Positions 54,910 to 62,918 of a stretch of 64,000 nt of DNA are shown one piece after another (the first letter of the stretch is position 1; every line of letters begins with the position of its first letter). A model generated the notes under the pieces. The model made no database searches. It was not told the origin of the DNA and worked only from the letters and a program-made list of their open reading frames with translations. A program made the translations under genes and the position numbers. Source of the DNA: Sphingopyxis sp. LK2115. Lineage in GTDB: Bacteria; Pseudomonadota; Alphaproteobacteria; Sphingomonadales; Sphingomonadaceae. The DNA is taken from positions 124,001-188,000 of the forward strand of contig NZ_JABWGQ010000044.1 in NCBI RefSeq assembly GCF_014595975.1. The letters are read 5' to 3'.

Positions 54910-55674
54910 ATGGCGACCCAGCTCAAGCGGAACAGCAAATATAGCGAAGCCGAATGGACAGCGCGGCAGGAGCTCGCCGCATGTTACCGCATTTTCGCGA
55001 TGATGGGTTGGGACGAGATGATCTTCAACCATATCACGGTGAAGGTGCCCGACCAGGACGGCGCCTTTCTCATCAACCCCTATGGCCTGCATTTCAGCGA
55101 GGTTTGCGCTTCGAACCTTATCAAGATCGACATCGACGGCAACAAGCTCGACGCGGATAATCCCTGGCACGTCAACAAGGCGGGCTTCGTCCAGCACAGC
55201 CTGTTCCACCGCGTCCTGCCCGATGCGCACGCGATCATCCACACCCACACCACCGCGACGATGGCGGTTTGCGGGCTCGAAGGCGGGCTGCAACCGACCA
55301 ATTTCTATGCCTGCAACTTCATCGGCCAGCTTGCCTATCACGATTTCGAGGGCGTGACGGTGCGCGAGGAAGAGGGCGAGCGGCTGGTCAGGAACCTTGG
55401 CGACAAGCGCATCCTGATGCTGCGCAACCACGGCCCGGTCGTGATGGGCAAGTCGCTTACCGACGCCTTCATCAAATATTGGGCGCTTCAGCGCGCGTGC
55501 GAAATCCAGCTCGCGACGATGAGCATGGGCAAACCGATCCTGGTAAGCGACGACGTCATCAAGGTCCACCAGCGCGACCTCCATATGGCCGCCATCCCCG
55601 GCCAGTCGGGCAAGGCCGAGTTCGACGCCATGGTGCGCAAGGTCGACAAGATCGACACAAGCTGGCGTGACTAA
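54910..55674 (+). CDS. Class II aldolase / adducin-family protein
   Basis: 254 residues. The zinc-binding histidines are in HAIIHTHTTATM and the later HGPVV segment (LMLRNHGPVVMG). The fold and length are those of the fuculose-phosphate aldolase/adducin family without a C-terminal extension. Substrate specificity is unknown. GGGGACAGG lies just upstream of the ATG. It is 27 nt before the orphan iron-sulfur gene, so co-transcription is likely. Confidence 0.9.
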   Translation: MATQLKRNSKYSEAEWTARQELAACYRIFAMMGWDEMIFNHITVKVPDQDGAFLINPYGLHFSEVCASNLIKIDIDGNKLDADNPWHVNKAGFVQHSLFHRVLPDAHAIIHTHTTATMAVCGLEGGLQPTNFYACNFIGQLAYHDFEGVTVREEEGERLVRNLGDKRILMLRNHGPVVMGKSLTDAFIKYWALQRACEIQLATMSMGKPILVSDDVIKVHQRDLHMAAIPGQSGKAEFDAMVRKVDKIDTSWRD

Positions 55675-55701
55675 TCGGCAAAGGGCGCTAACAGAGGCGG
55701 C

Positions 55702-56241
55702 ATGACGCGATTCTCGGTCAACGACCGCCCGGTCGAATATCGCATGGAGCCCGACACGCCGCTGCTGTGGGCGCTGCGCGATGCGTCGAACCTCACCGGC
55801 ACCAAATATGGCTGCGGCACGGGCGATTGCGGCGCCTGCACCGTCGACATCGATGGCGAAGCGATCCGCAGCTGCCTGGTCACCATTGCCGAATGCGAAG
55901 GCCGTTTCGTGACGACGATCGAAGGACTTTCGCGCGACCGCAGCCACCCCGTTCAACAGGCGTGGGTCGCCGAACAGGTGCCGCAATGCGGTTTCTGCCA
56001 GTCGGGAATGATCATGGCCGCCGCCGCGCTGCTCCGCAGGAACAACAACCCCAGCGATGCCGAGGTTGATGCAGCCATGACCAATATCTGCCGCTGCGGC
56101 ACTTATCCGCGCATCCGCAGCGCGATCCGTCTCGCCGCGCGGGTGATGCGCGGCGAGGAACGTATCGCCGCCGCGCCGCCGCCGGGCATCCGCGCGGACG
56201 ATGCCGCGCGCGCCGTGCCCGCGCTGCGCCCCGAAAGCTGA
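55702..56241 (+). CDS. [2Fe-2S] small subunit of a molybdenum hydroxylase (IorA-like), orphan
   Basis: 179 residues. The N-terminal plant-ferredoxin cluster motif is CGTGDCGACTVDIDGEAIRSC, and the C-terminal second cluster uses CGFCQSG and CRCGTYPRIRSAI. This is the pattern of xanthine-dehydrogenase-family small subunits such as isoquinoline 1-oxidoreductase alpha. These subunits pass electrons from a molybdopterin large subunit, but no such gene follows; the next gene is unrelated. It may pair with a large subunit elsewhere, or be a remnant. Confidence 0.88.
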   Translation: MTRFSVNDRPVEYRMEPDTPLLWALRDASNLTGTKYGCGTGDCGACTVDIDGEAIRSCLVTIAECEGRFVTTIEGLSRDRSHPVQQAWVAEQVPQCGFCQSGMIMAAAALLRRNNNPSDAEVDAAMTNICRCGTYPRIRSAIRLAARVMRGEERIAAAPPPGIRADDAARAVPALRPES

Positions 56242-56352
56242 ACCGCAGGCAACGGCACGGTCAGGCATCGATCATCTTGCCGCTGGTAAATATCGATTCA
56301 TCATCCCGGCTGGCGTCTCCAGCGAACGGGACATGAGTTGGAGAATGGCGAG

Positions 56353-57240
56353 ATGAGAAAGATGTTAGGAGGGGTGCTGATCGCTGCGACGATGCTGACC
56401 CCGATCGCGCCCGCCGCCGCGCAGGCATCGGGCGAACGTATCCAGATCGCGCAGCGCGGCGACCGCGACGACCGCGGACCGCGCGGTCCAGAGGTTCGCC
56501 GCGGCGGATACCGCGATGGCGAAACCCGTCCGCAGCGTCAGCCACGCAGCGAAATGCGGGCCGAGCGCCACGGCGAACAGCGCCAGCAATGGCAGGGACG
56601 AAGCGACCAGCAGCGCCAGCACTGGCAGCAGCAGCGCGAAGCGCGTCAGGCCGAGCGTAATCGCGGCAACGCCTATGATCGCAATCGCGACGGCCACATT
56701 GATCGCCGCTGGGATCGCAATCGCAATGGCGAGGTTGACCGTCGCTGGGACCGCAACGACAACGGACGCGTCGATCGCCGCTGGGATCGCAACCGTGACG
56801 GAAACCTCGATCGCCGCTGGGATCGCGATAACGACAACCGTGTCGATCGCCGTTGGGACCGCAATGGCAACGGCTATGCCGATCGCCGCTATCGCGACGG
56901 GCGCCACGACCGCTGGGACCGGGATCACAATCGCTGGAACCGCGACTGGCGCCACGACCGCCGCTACGACTGGCGCAGCTATCGCGATCGCTATCGCAGC
57001 TATTACCGGATGCCGCGCTACTACAACCCCTATCGCGGCTATGGCTACACGCGCTTCAGCATCGGCTTCACGCTTGGCTCGCTGTTCTACAGCCCGCGCT
57101 ACTGGATCAACAACCCCAGCTACTATCGCCTGCCGCCCGCCTATGGGGGCTATCGCTGGATCCGCTATTATAACGATGCGCTGCTTGTCGATACCTACAC
57201 CGGCGAGGTGGTCGACGTGATCTATGATTTCTTCTGGTAA
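56353..57240 (+). CDS. RcnB-like secreted protein with Asp/Arg repeats
   Basis: 295 residues. A Sec signal peptide ends at AAAQA. Residues about 30-107 are Arg/Gln-rich. Six tandem 12-residue repeats follow (about 108-179; WDRNRNGEVDRR pattern), each containing a D-x-N-x-D/N-G-x-h-D string like the first nine positions of an EF-hand loop. The C-terminal part is rich in Tyr/Arg and ends YNDALLVDTYTGEVVDVIYDFFW, the RcnB family end. E. coli RcnB is a periplasmic nickel/cobalt homeostasis factor; here metal or surface binding is only inferred. ATG 56353 has GGAG ten bases upstream. Confidence 0.82.
   Translation: MRKMLGGVLIAATMLTPIAPAAAQASGERIQIAQRGDRDDRGPRGPEVRRGGYRDGETRPQRQPRSEMRAERHGEQRQQWQGRSDQQRQHWQQQREARQAERNRGNAYDRNRDGHIDRRWDRNRNGEVDRRWDRNDNGRVDRRWDRNRDGNLDRRWDRDNDNRVDRRWDRNGNGYADRRYRDGRHDRWDRDHNRWNRDWRHDRRYDWRSYRDRYRSYYRMPRYYNPYRGYGYTRFSIGFTLGSLFYSPRYWINNPSYYRLPPAYGGYRWIRYYNDALLVDTYTGEVVDVIYDFFW
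56674..56889 (+). repeat. Six in-frame 36-bp tandem repeats inside the RcnB-like gene
   Basis: Units begin at 56674, 56710, 56746, 56782, 56818 and 56854. Each encodes a variant of WDRNRNGEVDRR. The codons differ between units while the Asp, Asn/Asp, Gly and terminal DRR positions persist, so selection on the protein rather than recent duplication is visible. Confidence 0.85.
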
Positions 57241-57270
57241 ACTTCCTTTCGGTTACCGGAATGACAGACT

Positions 57271-57296
57271 GGGGCCGGTTTTCCGGCCCCTTTTTT
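57271..57296 (+). terminator. Rho-independent terminator of the RcnB-like gene
   Basis: GGGGCCGG-TTTT-CCGGCCCC, a perfect 8-bp stem, followed by TTTTTT. Confidence 0.95.
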
Positions 57297-57304
57297 GCGC
57301 CGTT

Positions 57305-57709
57305 TCAGCGCCTTGCCCAGTAATCGAACACCGCCTGCTGCTGCGTGCGAATGAAGCGCGCAGCCGCCGCGCCTTCCCATGGCCCGTCGTAACCGAGCAG
57401 CAGCGCCGTCCCGCCGGTCCACCACCCCTGCCCCGGCAGCCGGTCGCTCTCGCGCACCACCAGCACCGCAAGGTCGGGTTGGCCGTCGAACGCACACAGC
57501 CGGTCGACCTCGGCCAGCGTTTTGCACAGCGCGCGCATCTTGGGCCGCGTGAAGCGGAACCCCAGATCGCCAAGCAGTTCGGAATAGCTGACGCTGCGCC
57601 CCGCGCGCGCCGCATCGGTCAGGATCGCGCGGATGCGCGGCGCATCGCCCAGCACCCCCGCGTCGTCGGCGGCGACCGCGCCGCCTAGGCCTTCGTCTTT
57701 GGCGGCCAT
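57305..57709 (-). CDS. Uncharacterised small protein, possible winged helix
   Basis: 134 residues. The middle part (RIRAILTDAARAGRSVSYSELLGDLGFRF, then ALCKTLAEVDRLC) reads like a helix-turn-helix with wing, and is followed by LAVLVVRESDRLPGQGWW, which recurs in a family of small proteobacterial proteins I cannot name with certainty. Its start overlaps the DUF1295 gene by 25 nt, so it is the last gene of a three- or four-gene minus-strand cluster. No catalytic motif is visible. Confidence 0.7.
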   Translation of the reverse strand: MAAKDEGLGGAVAADDAGVLGDAPRIRAILTDAARAGRSVSYSELLGDLGFRFTRPKMRALCKTLAEVDRLCAFDGQPDLAVLVVRESDRLPGQGWWTGGTALLLGYDGPWEGAAAARFIRTQQQAVFDYWARR

Positions 57710-58494
57710 GGCACGAACCCCGACGTGCGCTCGACATAGGCTGCATAATCTGGCCGCGTCTTGTGCAGCCCTTTTTCGAGCAGCGCCTTGCCCGACCATC
57801 TGGTGAGCGTGAAGGTCAGAAAGACCGGACCGATCAGGCTTGCCAAGGCTGGTTGCCAGCCGATGTCGAGCACGACGATCCAGATGCCCCACCAGCTCAG
57901 CGCGTCGCCGAAATAATTGGGATGGCGCGTATAGCGCCACAGCCCCGTGTCGAGCACCCGCCCCTTGTTCGCCGGATTCCGGCGAAAGACGTGAAGCTGC
58001 GCGTCGCCGATGCTCTCGAACGCGATGCCCGTCAGCGCCGCCGCCGCGCCGATCCAGCCTAGGATGCCGACGCCGCCGCCCGCGCTGGCCCAGATGCCGA
58101 CCTGTGCGGGCAGGCAGGTGATGAACAGCAGCGGAGCCTGCGTCAGAAACACGGTCAGCAGTGACGCCCGCGCCCAGCTCCATCCGCGCGCCTCCATCGT
58201 TTTCGCCAGGATTCGGGCATAGCGCGGGTCTTCGCCCTCGCGCACCCAGCGCCACGCCAGATGGATGGCGAGCCGCAGCCCCCACAGCGACGTCAGCCCC
58301 AGCAGCAACCCGGCATGCGCGCCCCCTATCCCCGCCTGCGCCGCGCTCCCCCACGCCAGCAGCACCATGCCGAACGCCCAGAAGGCGTCGATGAACGAAA
58401 CGTCGCGGATGGTCACGGCAAAGGACCAGAGCAGCAGGATCACCGCCAGCAGCCCCGCGAAATTGACCGCCAAAAGCCCCGCTATCTCGGTCAT
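57685..58494 (-). CDS. DUF1295 membrane protein (steroid 5-alpha-reductase-like)
   Basis: 269 residues with six to seven membrane helices. The C-terminal half carries LDTGLWRYTRHPNYFGDALSWWG, the DUF1295/ICMT-like pattern with the NADPH-site arginine and HPNYFG. Members resemble 3-oxo-5-alpha-steroid 4-dehydrogenases, but bacterial substrates are unknown; a lipid or isoprenoid reduction is a fair guess given the acyltransferase next to it. It starts in a 4-nt overlap with that gene. Confidence 0.88.
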   Translation of the reverse strand: MTEIAGLLAVNFAGLLAVILLLWSFAVTIRDVSFIDAFWAFGMVLLAWGSAAQAGIGGAHAGLLLGLTSLWGLRLAIHLAWRWVREGEDPRYARILAKTMEARGWSWARASLLTVFLTQAPLLFITCLPAQVGIWASAGGGVGILGWIGAAAALTGIAFESIGDAQLHVFRRNPANKGRVLDTGLWRYTRHPNYFGDALSWWGIWIVVLDIGWQPALASLIGPVFLTFTLTRWSGKALLEKGLHKTRPDYAAYVERTSGFVPWPPKTKA

Positions 58495-59123
58495 ACCGGC
58501 TTCTCTCCGTCTGCGGCCGTCCCGACAATATCGTCGATCGAACGCACCGCGCGCTCGGGATATTTCGGGATACAGCTTTTATAGATGTCGAACAGCTTTT
58601 GCATGTCGGCGCGAAAATCGCCCGTCGGCCAGATCAGCGGCCCCAGCCCGCCGGTCTTGGTGCCATAATCCATCAACCCGACGACCAGCGGCACCTTGGC
58701 GCCCAGCGCTATCTGATAAAATCCGGTGCGCCATCTTGCCGTTTTGCCGCGTGTGCCTTCGGGCGCGACGGTCAGCATGAACTCCTCCCGCCGCGCGAAC
58801 TCGGCGATCATCTGCGCGACGACATCGCCGCCGCCGCGCCGGTCGACGGGCACCCCGCCCATCTGGCGAATGAACCCGCCGATCGGCCAGCGGAACAACG
58901 ACAGCTTCGCCATGAAAAAGGGCCGGACCTTGAGGTCGGCGGTCAGCCCCAGAAAGTTGACGAAATCCCAATTGCTCGTGTGCGGCGCCGCGATAATGAT
59001 GAAGCGCCGCGGCTCGGGCACCACGCCCACCGCTTTCCACCCGCGCGCGCGATAGAGCATCAGCAACAGGCGGCGCACCGCGCGCGCCGCCAGCCCCGGC
59101 GGATTGTCGTCAATCCTTGTCAC
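58491..59123 (-). CDS. 1-acyl-sn-glycerol-3-phosphate acyltransferase-like protein
   Basis: 210 residues from GTG 59123, with GAGGAG upstream. The acyltransferase motif I is HTSNWD (H-x4-D) and motif III is APEGTRGKT. There is an amphipathic N-terminus but no clear membrane span. The PlsC-like family acylates lysophospholipids at the inner membrane; the short size resembles the variant acyltransferases seen in lipid-modification clusters. It is coupled to the DUF1295 gene by 4 nt. Confidence 0.88.
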   Translation of the reverse strand: MTRIDDNPPGLAARAVRRLLLMLYRARGWKAVGVVPEPRRFIIIAAPHTSNWDFVNFLGLTADLKVRPFFMAKLSLFRWPIGGFIRQMGGVPVDRRGGGDVVAQMIAEFARREEFMLTVAPEGTRGKTARWRTGFYQIALGAKVPLVVGLMDYGTKTGGLGPLIWPTGDFRADMQKLFDIYKSCIPKYPERAVRSIDDIVGTAADGEKPV

Positions 59124-59194
59124 GCCCGCTCCTCTCCCGACGCCGGATTGCGCGAAAGCCGCGCCCGACGCAAGGGGGCCAGGCGTGGGCGGTT

Positions 59195-60013
59195 TTATCC
59201 GACGAACGCCCGTTCGATGACGAAATCGCCCGGCGCGGCGTTCGACCCTTCCTTGAACCCCAGCGCCTCGAACCGGGCCTGGAGGTCGCGGATCATCGCC
59301 ATGCTGCCGCACATCATCACGCGGTCGGTCGCAGGGTCGAAATGCGCGGGGCCGGTCAGCGGATGGCCGAACAGCCGCCCGCCATCGATCAGCGCGTCGA
59401 TGCGCCCCGTGGTGCGGAACGGCTCGCGCGTCACCGTCGGCAGGTAATGGAATTGCAGCAGCGCCTGATCCTGAACCAGCGGATCTCCCGCAAGCTGGCT
59501 TTCCAGCGCGTCGCGAAAGGCCAGATCGCTCACCTGCCGCACGCAATGGACGAGCTGGATCTGGCTGAATCGCTCGTAAATGTCGGGATCGCGCACCAGG
59601 CTCAGAAAGGGCGCCAGCCCCGTTCCCGTCGACAACAGGAACAGCCGCTGACCGGGAAGCAGCGCGTCGGCAACAAGCGTTCCCGTCGGCTTTCGGCCAA
59701 GATAGACCGGATCGCCCGGCTGGATTTTCTGAAGCCGCGACGTCAGCGGCCCGTCAGGCACCTTGATGGACAGAAACTCCAGCTCGTCGGCATAGGCGGG
59801 GCTGGCGATCGAATAGGCGCGCAGCAGCGGCCGCCCCTCGCCCGGCAGGCCGATCATCACAAACTCGCCCGACCGGAAGCGAAAGCTCGGCGGGCGCGTG
59901 ATCGTGAAACTGAACAGATGCGCGTTCCAGTGCCGCACCGCGCGCACCTGCTCGACAGTCAGCGAGGCGGAGGGGGCCAGCTTGGCGGCGGCAGCAATAC
60001 GGTCACTCATCAT
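59195..60013 (-). CDS. fpr: Ferredoxin/flavodoxin-NADP+ reductase
   Basis: 272 residues. FAD-binding RAYSIASP, the pyrophosphate-binding and NADPH-binding GTGTGLAPFLS-type segment (here STGTGLAPFLSLV), and the C-terminal ERAFVG, where the aromatic stacks on FAD, define the bacterial FNR (Fpr) class. It supplies electrons to ferredoxins, including Bfd-type proteins. It is 290 nt from the upstream tRNA gene; a Fur-like sequence lies in that gap. Confidence 0.93.
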   Translation of the reverse strand: MMSDRIAAAAKLAPSASLTVEQVRAVRHWNAHLFSFTITRPPSFRFRSGEFVMIGLPGEGRPLLRAYSIASPAYADELEFLSIKVPDGPLTSRLQKIQPGDPVYLGRKPTGTLVADALLPGQRLFLLSTGTGLAPFLSLVRDPDIYERFSQIQLVHCVRQVSDLAFRDALESQLAGDPLVQDQALLQFHYLPTVTREPFRTTGRIDALIDGGRLFGHPLTGPAHFDPATDRVMMCGSMAMIRDLQARFEALGFKEGSNAAPGDFVIERAFVG

Positions 60014-60304
60014 CTTGGCTTTCTTGACGGTTTTCGCGCCGACTGCGCGACATCAAACCACGCGCCGGCATCCGGGCTTTCCCAGAGCGGAATCGCGGCG
60101 CCAGGTCCAAGCAGAATTGCTTGCGCTGCTGAAACCGGAAACCACAGCGAATCGCTCGCCCGATCTGGAACGAATATATTAATACTGCAAATCATTATCA
60201 ATGATGCACTGACGAGGTTTGCACGCCAATCCTCAGGTTCGGCGACGCCAAGCTGGCTGCATCACGCGGTCGAAGAAAGTCGTCGCCTCACGCGAAGCCG
60301 AAGC
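60014..60304. other. Gap between fpr and tRNA-Arg
   Basis: Unusually AT-rich around 60160-60215 (CGAATATATTAATACTGC), so it likely holds the fpr promoter. A 63-codon minus-strand frame (60010-60201) ends in a 4-nt overlap with the fpr start. Its composition is unlike a gene except near the middle; I do not call it a gene. Confidence 0.5.
60187..60207. promoter_or_regulatory. Fur-box-like sequence upstream of fpr
   Basis: GCAAATCATTATCAATGATGC has inverted GCA(T/A)...TGC ends and an ATCATTATCA core close to the classical GATAATGATAATCATTATC box. It is about 175 bp before the fpr ATG. Regulation by Fur is inferred from the match alone. Confidence 0.5.
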
Positions 60305-60381
60305 TGGCGCGCCCGGCAGGATTCGAACCTGCGGCCACCCGCTTAGAAGGCGGGTGCTCTATCCAGCTGAGCTACGGGCGC
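60305..60381 (-). tRNA. tRNA-Arg (anticodon TCT)
   Basis: Complete cloverleaf on the minus strand: acceptor GCGCCCG/CGGGCGC, D arm GCTC-AGCTGGATA-GAGC, anticodon stem CCCGC/GCGGG with loop CTTCTAA and anticodon TCT, T arm with GGTTCGAATCC. CCA is encoded. It reads AGA/AGG arginine codons, which are rare in this GC-rich genome. Confidence 0.97.
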
Positions 60382-60455
60382 GCAGAGCCGGGTGTTGACG
60401 GCTGCGCGAATAGCGTGGTTTGCGCGGACTGCAAAGCAGGTTAAGCAGCGCGTCG

Positions 60456-61205
60456 ATGAACGACACGCCCTTCCGCCCGCCCCCGCCCGTTCATGCGAAC
60501 GCCGCGAGCGTCCGCCATTTCCGCTATTACGACCTGTTGATGGCGGCCTTTGTCGCCATCCTGCTGTTGTCGAACATCATCGGCGCCTCGAAACCAAGCT
60601 ATGTCGTGCTGCCAGACGGCAGCGAATGGGCATTCGGCGCCGGGGTGCTCTTCTTTCCGATCAGCTACATCATCGGCGACGTGCTGACCGAAGTCTATGG
60701 CTATGCCCGCGCGCGGCGGGTGATCTGGACGGGCTTTGCCGCGCTGGCGTTCATGGCGTTCATGGCGTGGGCGGTCGTGTCGCTGCCGCCCGCCGACGGC
60801 TGGCCGGGCCAGGAAGCCTATGAGTTCGTGTTCGGCAACAGCTGGCGTATCGTGCTCGCCTCGATGACCGCCTTCTGGGTCGGCGAATTCGCCAACGCCT
60901 ATGTCCTGGCGCGAATGAAGCTGTGGACCCGCGGACGCTTCCTGTGGATGCGCACCATTGGTTCGACCGTGGTGGGTCAGGGTCTTGACAGCCTGATTTT
61001 CTATCCGCTCGCCTTTTACGGCCTTGCCGGCTGGCCGCCCGAACAGCTTTATCAGGTCGTGCTGTCGCAATGGTTGATCAAGACTTTGTGGGAAGCGGCG
61101 TTGACGCCGGTCACCTATGTCGTGGTTGGCGCGTTAAAGCGGCGCGAAGGTGTCGACCTGTTCGACGAAGGCACCGATTTTACCCCTTTTGCCGCCAAGG
61201 TCTGA
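60456..61205 (+). CDS. yhhQ: Queuosine precursor transporter
   Basis: 249 residues, six membrane helices. The family (QPTR/YhhQ, formerly DUF165) is recognised by LLSNIIGASKPSYV, the PISYIIGDVLTEVYGYARAR loop and TIGSTVVGQGLDSLIFYPLAFY. It imports queuine precursors (preQ0/preQ1) used for tRNA modification. Nothing else of the queuosine pathway is in the window. It is divergent from the tRNA-Arg gene. Confidence 0.94.
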   Translation: MNDTPFRPPPPVHANAASVRHFRYYDLLMAAFVAILLLSNIIGASKPSYVVLPDGSEWAFGAGVLFFPISYIIGDVLTEVYGYARARRVIWTGFAALAFMAFMAWAVVSLPPADGWPGQEAYEFVFGNSWRIVLASMTAFWVGEFANAYVLARMKLWTRGRFLWMRTIGSTVVGQGLDSLIFYPLAFYGLAGWPPEQLYQVVLSQWLIKTLWEAALTPVTYVVVGALKRREGVDLFDEGTDFTPFAAKV

Positions 61206-61211
61206 CCCCGC

Positions 61212-61583
61212 ATGACGCTGATCGAGATTGCCGCATTGTTCGTCGAGCGAAAGACGTGGATCGTGGCCACGACCGATCTCAGCAAGGATGCGCTGCACAT
61301 CTATTTCGGGCTGGCGCTGTTTCTGCTCGTGCGTCTTGCGTGGCGCGGCCGCGGCGGCTGGATCGCCGCGTGGCTTGCGGCGCTGGCGATGGCGTGCGGC
61401 GGCGAGCTTCTCGACCTGGTCGTCGAACATGGCACGGCCAAGGTCCAGCCCGACGACGCGCACTGGCACGACATCTGGAACACGATGTTCTGGCCGACGG
61501 TGCTGGCGCTCGTCGGGCGCTGGCTGCCGCGACCCGATGCGGCGTCAGGCCAGGGCGCCCAGCGCCGCCTCGAACAGGCGTAG
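61212..61583 (+). CDS. Small membrane protein, possible VanZ-like fragment
   Basis: 123 residues, with two or three membrane helices ([55 protein letters not shown]). The order of conserved acids between helices ([21 protein letters not shown]) resembles VanZ-like or phage-holin-like proteins, but I do not assign a family. It starts six nt after yhhQ and probably shares its transcript. Its last 39 bp overlap purQ antisense. Confidence 0.7.
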   Translation: MTLIEIAALFVERKTWIVATTDLSKDALHIYFGLALFLLVRLAWRGRGGWIAAWLAALAMACGGELLDLVVEHGTAKVQPDDAHWHDIWNTMFWPTVLALVGRWLPRPDAASGQGAQRRLEQA

Positions 61584-62210
61584 CCCGTCGGTGCCGCCGT
61601 GCGCGCGGTCGATCGCGCGTTCGGGGTGCGGCATCATGCCGAGCACATTGCCCGCATCGCTCAGCACGCCCGCAATGTCGCGCGCCGACCCGTTGACGCT
61701 GTCCAGATAGCGAAAGGCGACGCGGCCTTCGCCCTCGATTCGGTCGAGCGTGTCTTCGTCGGCGAAATAATTGCCGTCATGGTGCGCAACCGGAATGCGG
61801 ATTTCCTCATCCGAACTGTAGCTGGCGGTGAACAGCGACTGGCTGTTCTCGACCTTGAGCGGCACCGTGCGACAGACGAAGTTGAGGCCCGCGTTGCGCA
61901 TCAGCGCGCCGGGGAGCAGCCCCGCTTCGGTCAGCACCTGAAAGCCGTTGCAGACGCCGAGCACCGGCACGCCGCGGCCCGCAGCCGCGGCGACCGCGCG
62001 CAGGATCGGCGAGCGCGCCGCCATCGCGCCCGAGCGCAGGTAGTCGCCATAGGAAAAGCCGCCGGGCAACGCGATGAAATCGGTGCCGGCGGGCAGCTCG
62101 CTCTCGCGATGCCAGACCATCGCGGGGGCCTTGCCCGTGATCGTTTCAAGCGCGACCGCCATGTCGCGGTCACAGTTGGAGCCGGGAAAGACGATGACGG
62201 CGGTCTTCAT
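61545..62210 (-). CDS. purQ: Phosphoribosylformylglycinamidine synthase subunit PurQ
   Basis: 221 residues. The glutaminase subunit of the PurLQS complex in purine synthesis. [11 protein letters not shown] begins the class I glutaminase domain; the nucleophile cysteine is in [21 protein letters not shown] and the catalytic His/Glu in [12 protein letters not shown]. It follows purS by 21 nt, the usual order; purL is not in the window. Confidence 0.96.
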   Translation of the reverse strand: MKTAVIVFPGSNCDRDMAVALETITGKAPAMVWHRESELPAGTDFIALPGGFSYGDYLRSGAMAARSPILRAVAAAAGRGVPVLGVCNGFQVLTEAGLLPGALMRNAGLNFVCRTVPLKVENSQSLFTASYSSDEEIRIPVAHHDGNYFADEDTLDRIEGEGRVAFRYLDSVNGSARDIAGVLSDAGNVLGMMPHPERAIDRAHGGTDGLRLFEAALGALA

Positions 62211-62231
62211 GAGGCAGCTCCCTGGCGCGGA

Positions 62232-62462
62232 TCAGGCACGTTCGATGCGGTAGTTTTCGATCACCGTGTTCGCAAGCAGCCTGGCGCACATCGCGTCAAG
62301 GTCGGCATCGCTCGTGCCGTCGGCAACGTCGAGTTCGATGAAGCGGCCCGCGCGGACGTCGGCGACGCCCGTAAAGCCCAGCCCCTCGAGCGCATGATGG
62401 ATCGCCTTGCCCTGCGGATCGAGCACCCCCGGCTTGAGCGTCACATAGACATTCACTTTCAT
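62232..62462 (-). CDS. purS: Phosphoribosylformylglycinamidine synthase subunit PurS
   Basis: 76 residues. PurS is the small subunit that bridges PurQ and PurL. MKVNVYVTLKPGVLDPQG and the following strand-helix pattern are the PurS signature. The ATG at 62462 is set by this N-terminus. It is the first gene of the purS-purQ pair. Confidence 0.94.
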   Translation of the reverse strand: MKVNVYVTLKPGVLDPQGKAIHHALEGLGFTGVADVRAGRFIELDVADGTSDADLDAMCARLLANTVIENYRIERA

Positions 62463-62567
62463 GGGAGCGGACCTTTGCGCGTGGGAGGGGGTAAGGATGC
62501 GCGCGCCTATGCCCGCGAATCGCTTTTCGGGCAAGGGCGGTGTCGGCGAAAATATGCTTATCCGGAC

Positions 62568-62607
62568 TGCGAACCACTCGCATCTTTCTTGTTGCGAATC
62601 TGTCGCA
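62568..62607. promoter_or_regulatory. Tandem inverted-repeat boxes in front of bfd
   Basis: Two copies of TGCGA-N5-TCGCA, at 62568-62582 and 62593-62607, 25 bp apart and about 40-80 bp before the bfd ATG. A third, longer copy is at 63624. They read as operators of one regulator; an iron-responsive factor of the Fur or Irr type is inferred from the genes. Confidence 0.6.
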
Positions 62608-62644
62608 CTATCCCTAAATCAGGGTTGTTGAGAAGGATTCGCAC

Positions 62645-62818
62645 ATGGTCGTCTGTGTCTGCAACGCAATAAGGGAAAGCCAGCTGCGCGACGTCGCGCG
62701 GAATGGCGGATTGCGGTGCGCCAAGGCGGCCTATGCGCAATTGGGTCGCAAACCCAAGTGCGGCCAGTGCCTGTCATTCGCTCGCAATATCATCAGCGAC
62801 GCGACCGCAGCCGCCTGA
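62645..62818 (+). CDS. bfd: Bacterioferritin-associated ferredoxin
   Basis: 57 residues. Cys4, Cys6, Cys39 and Cys42 give the C-x-C...C-x2-C pattern of Bfd [2Fe-2S] proteins (MVVCVCNAIRESQLRDVA, then KPKCGQCLSFARN). Bfd reduces bacterioferritin-bound iron to release Fe2+; the electron donor is an Fpr-type reductase, and an fpr gene is 2.6 kb away. AAGGA precedes the ATG. The gene is 100 nt before bfr. Confidence 0.93.
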   Translation: MVVCVCNAIRESQLRDVARNGGLRCAKAAYAQLGRKPKCGQCLSFARNIISDATAAA

Positions 62819-62918
62819 TTTTTCCCAGATTTCTGCCATTTTCACCCTTGGCCTGGCAGGGTCCGGGGCGGTATAATGCCGCCATTGCCACACAGCAGAA
62901 AATGACAGGACTGACACC

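Noticed and set aside
56674..56889. Regular 36-bp repeats as a CRISPR array
   Set aside because: The units are contiguous without spacers, are in frame and encode a 12-residue protein repeat. No cas gene is near.
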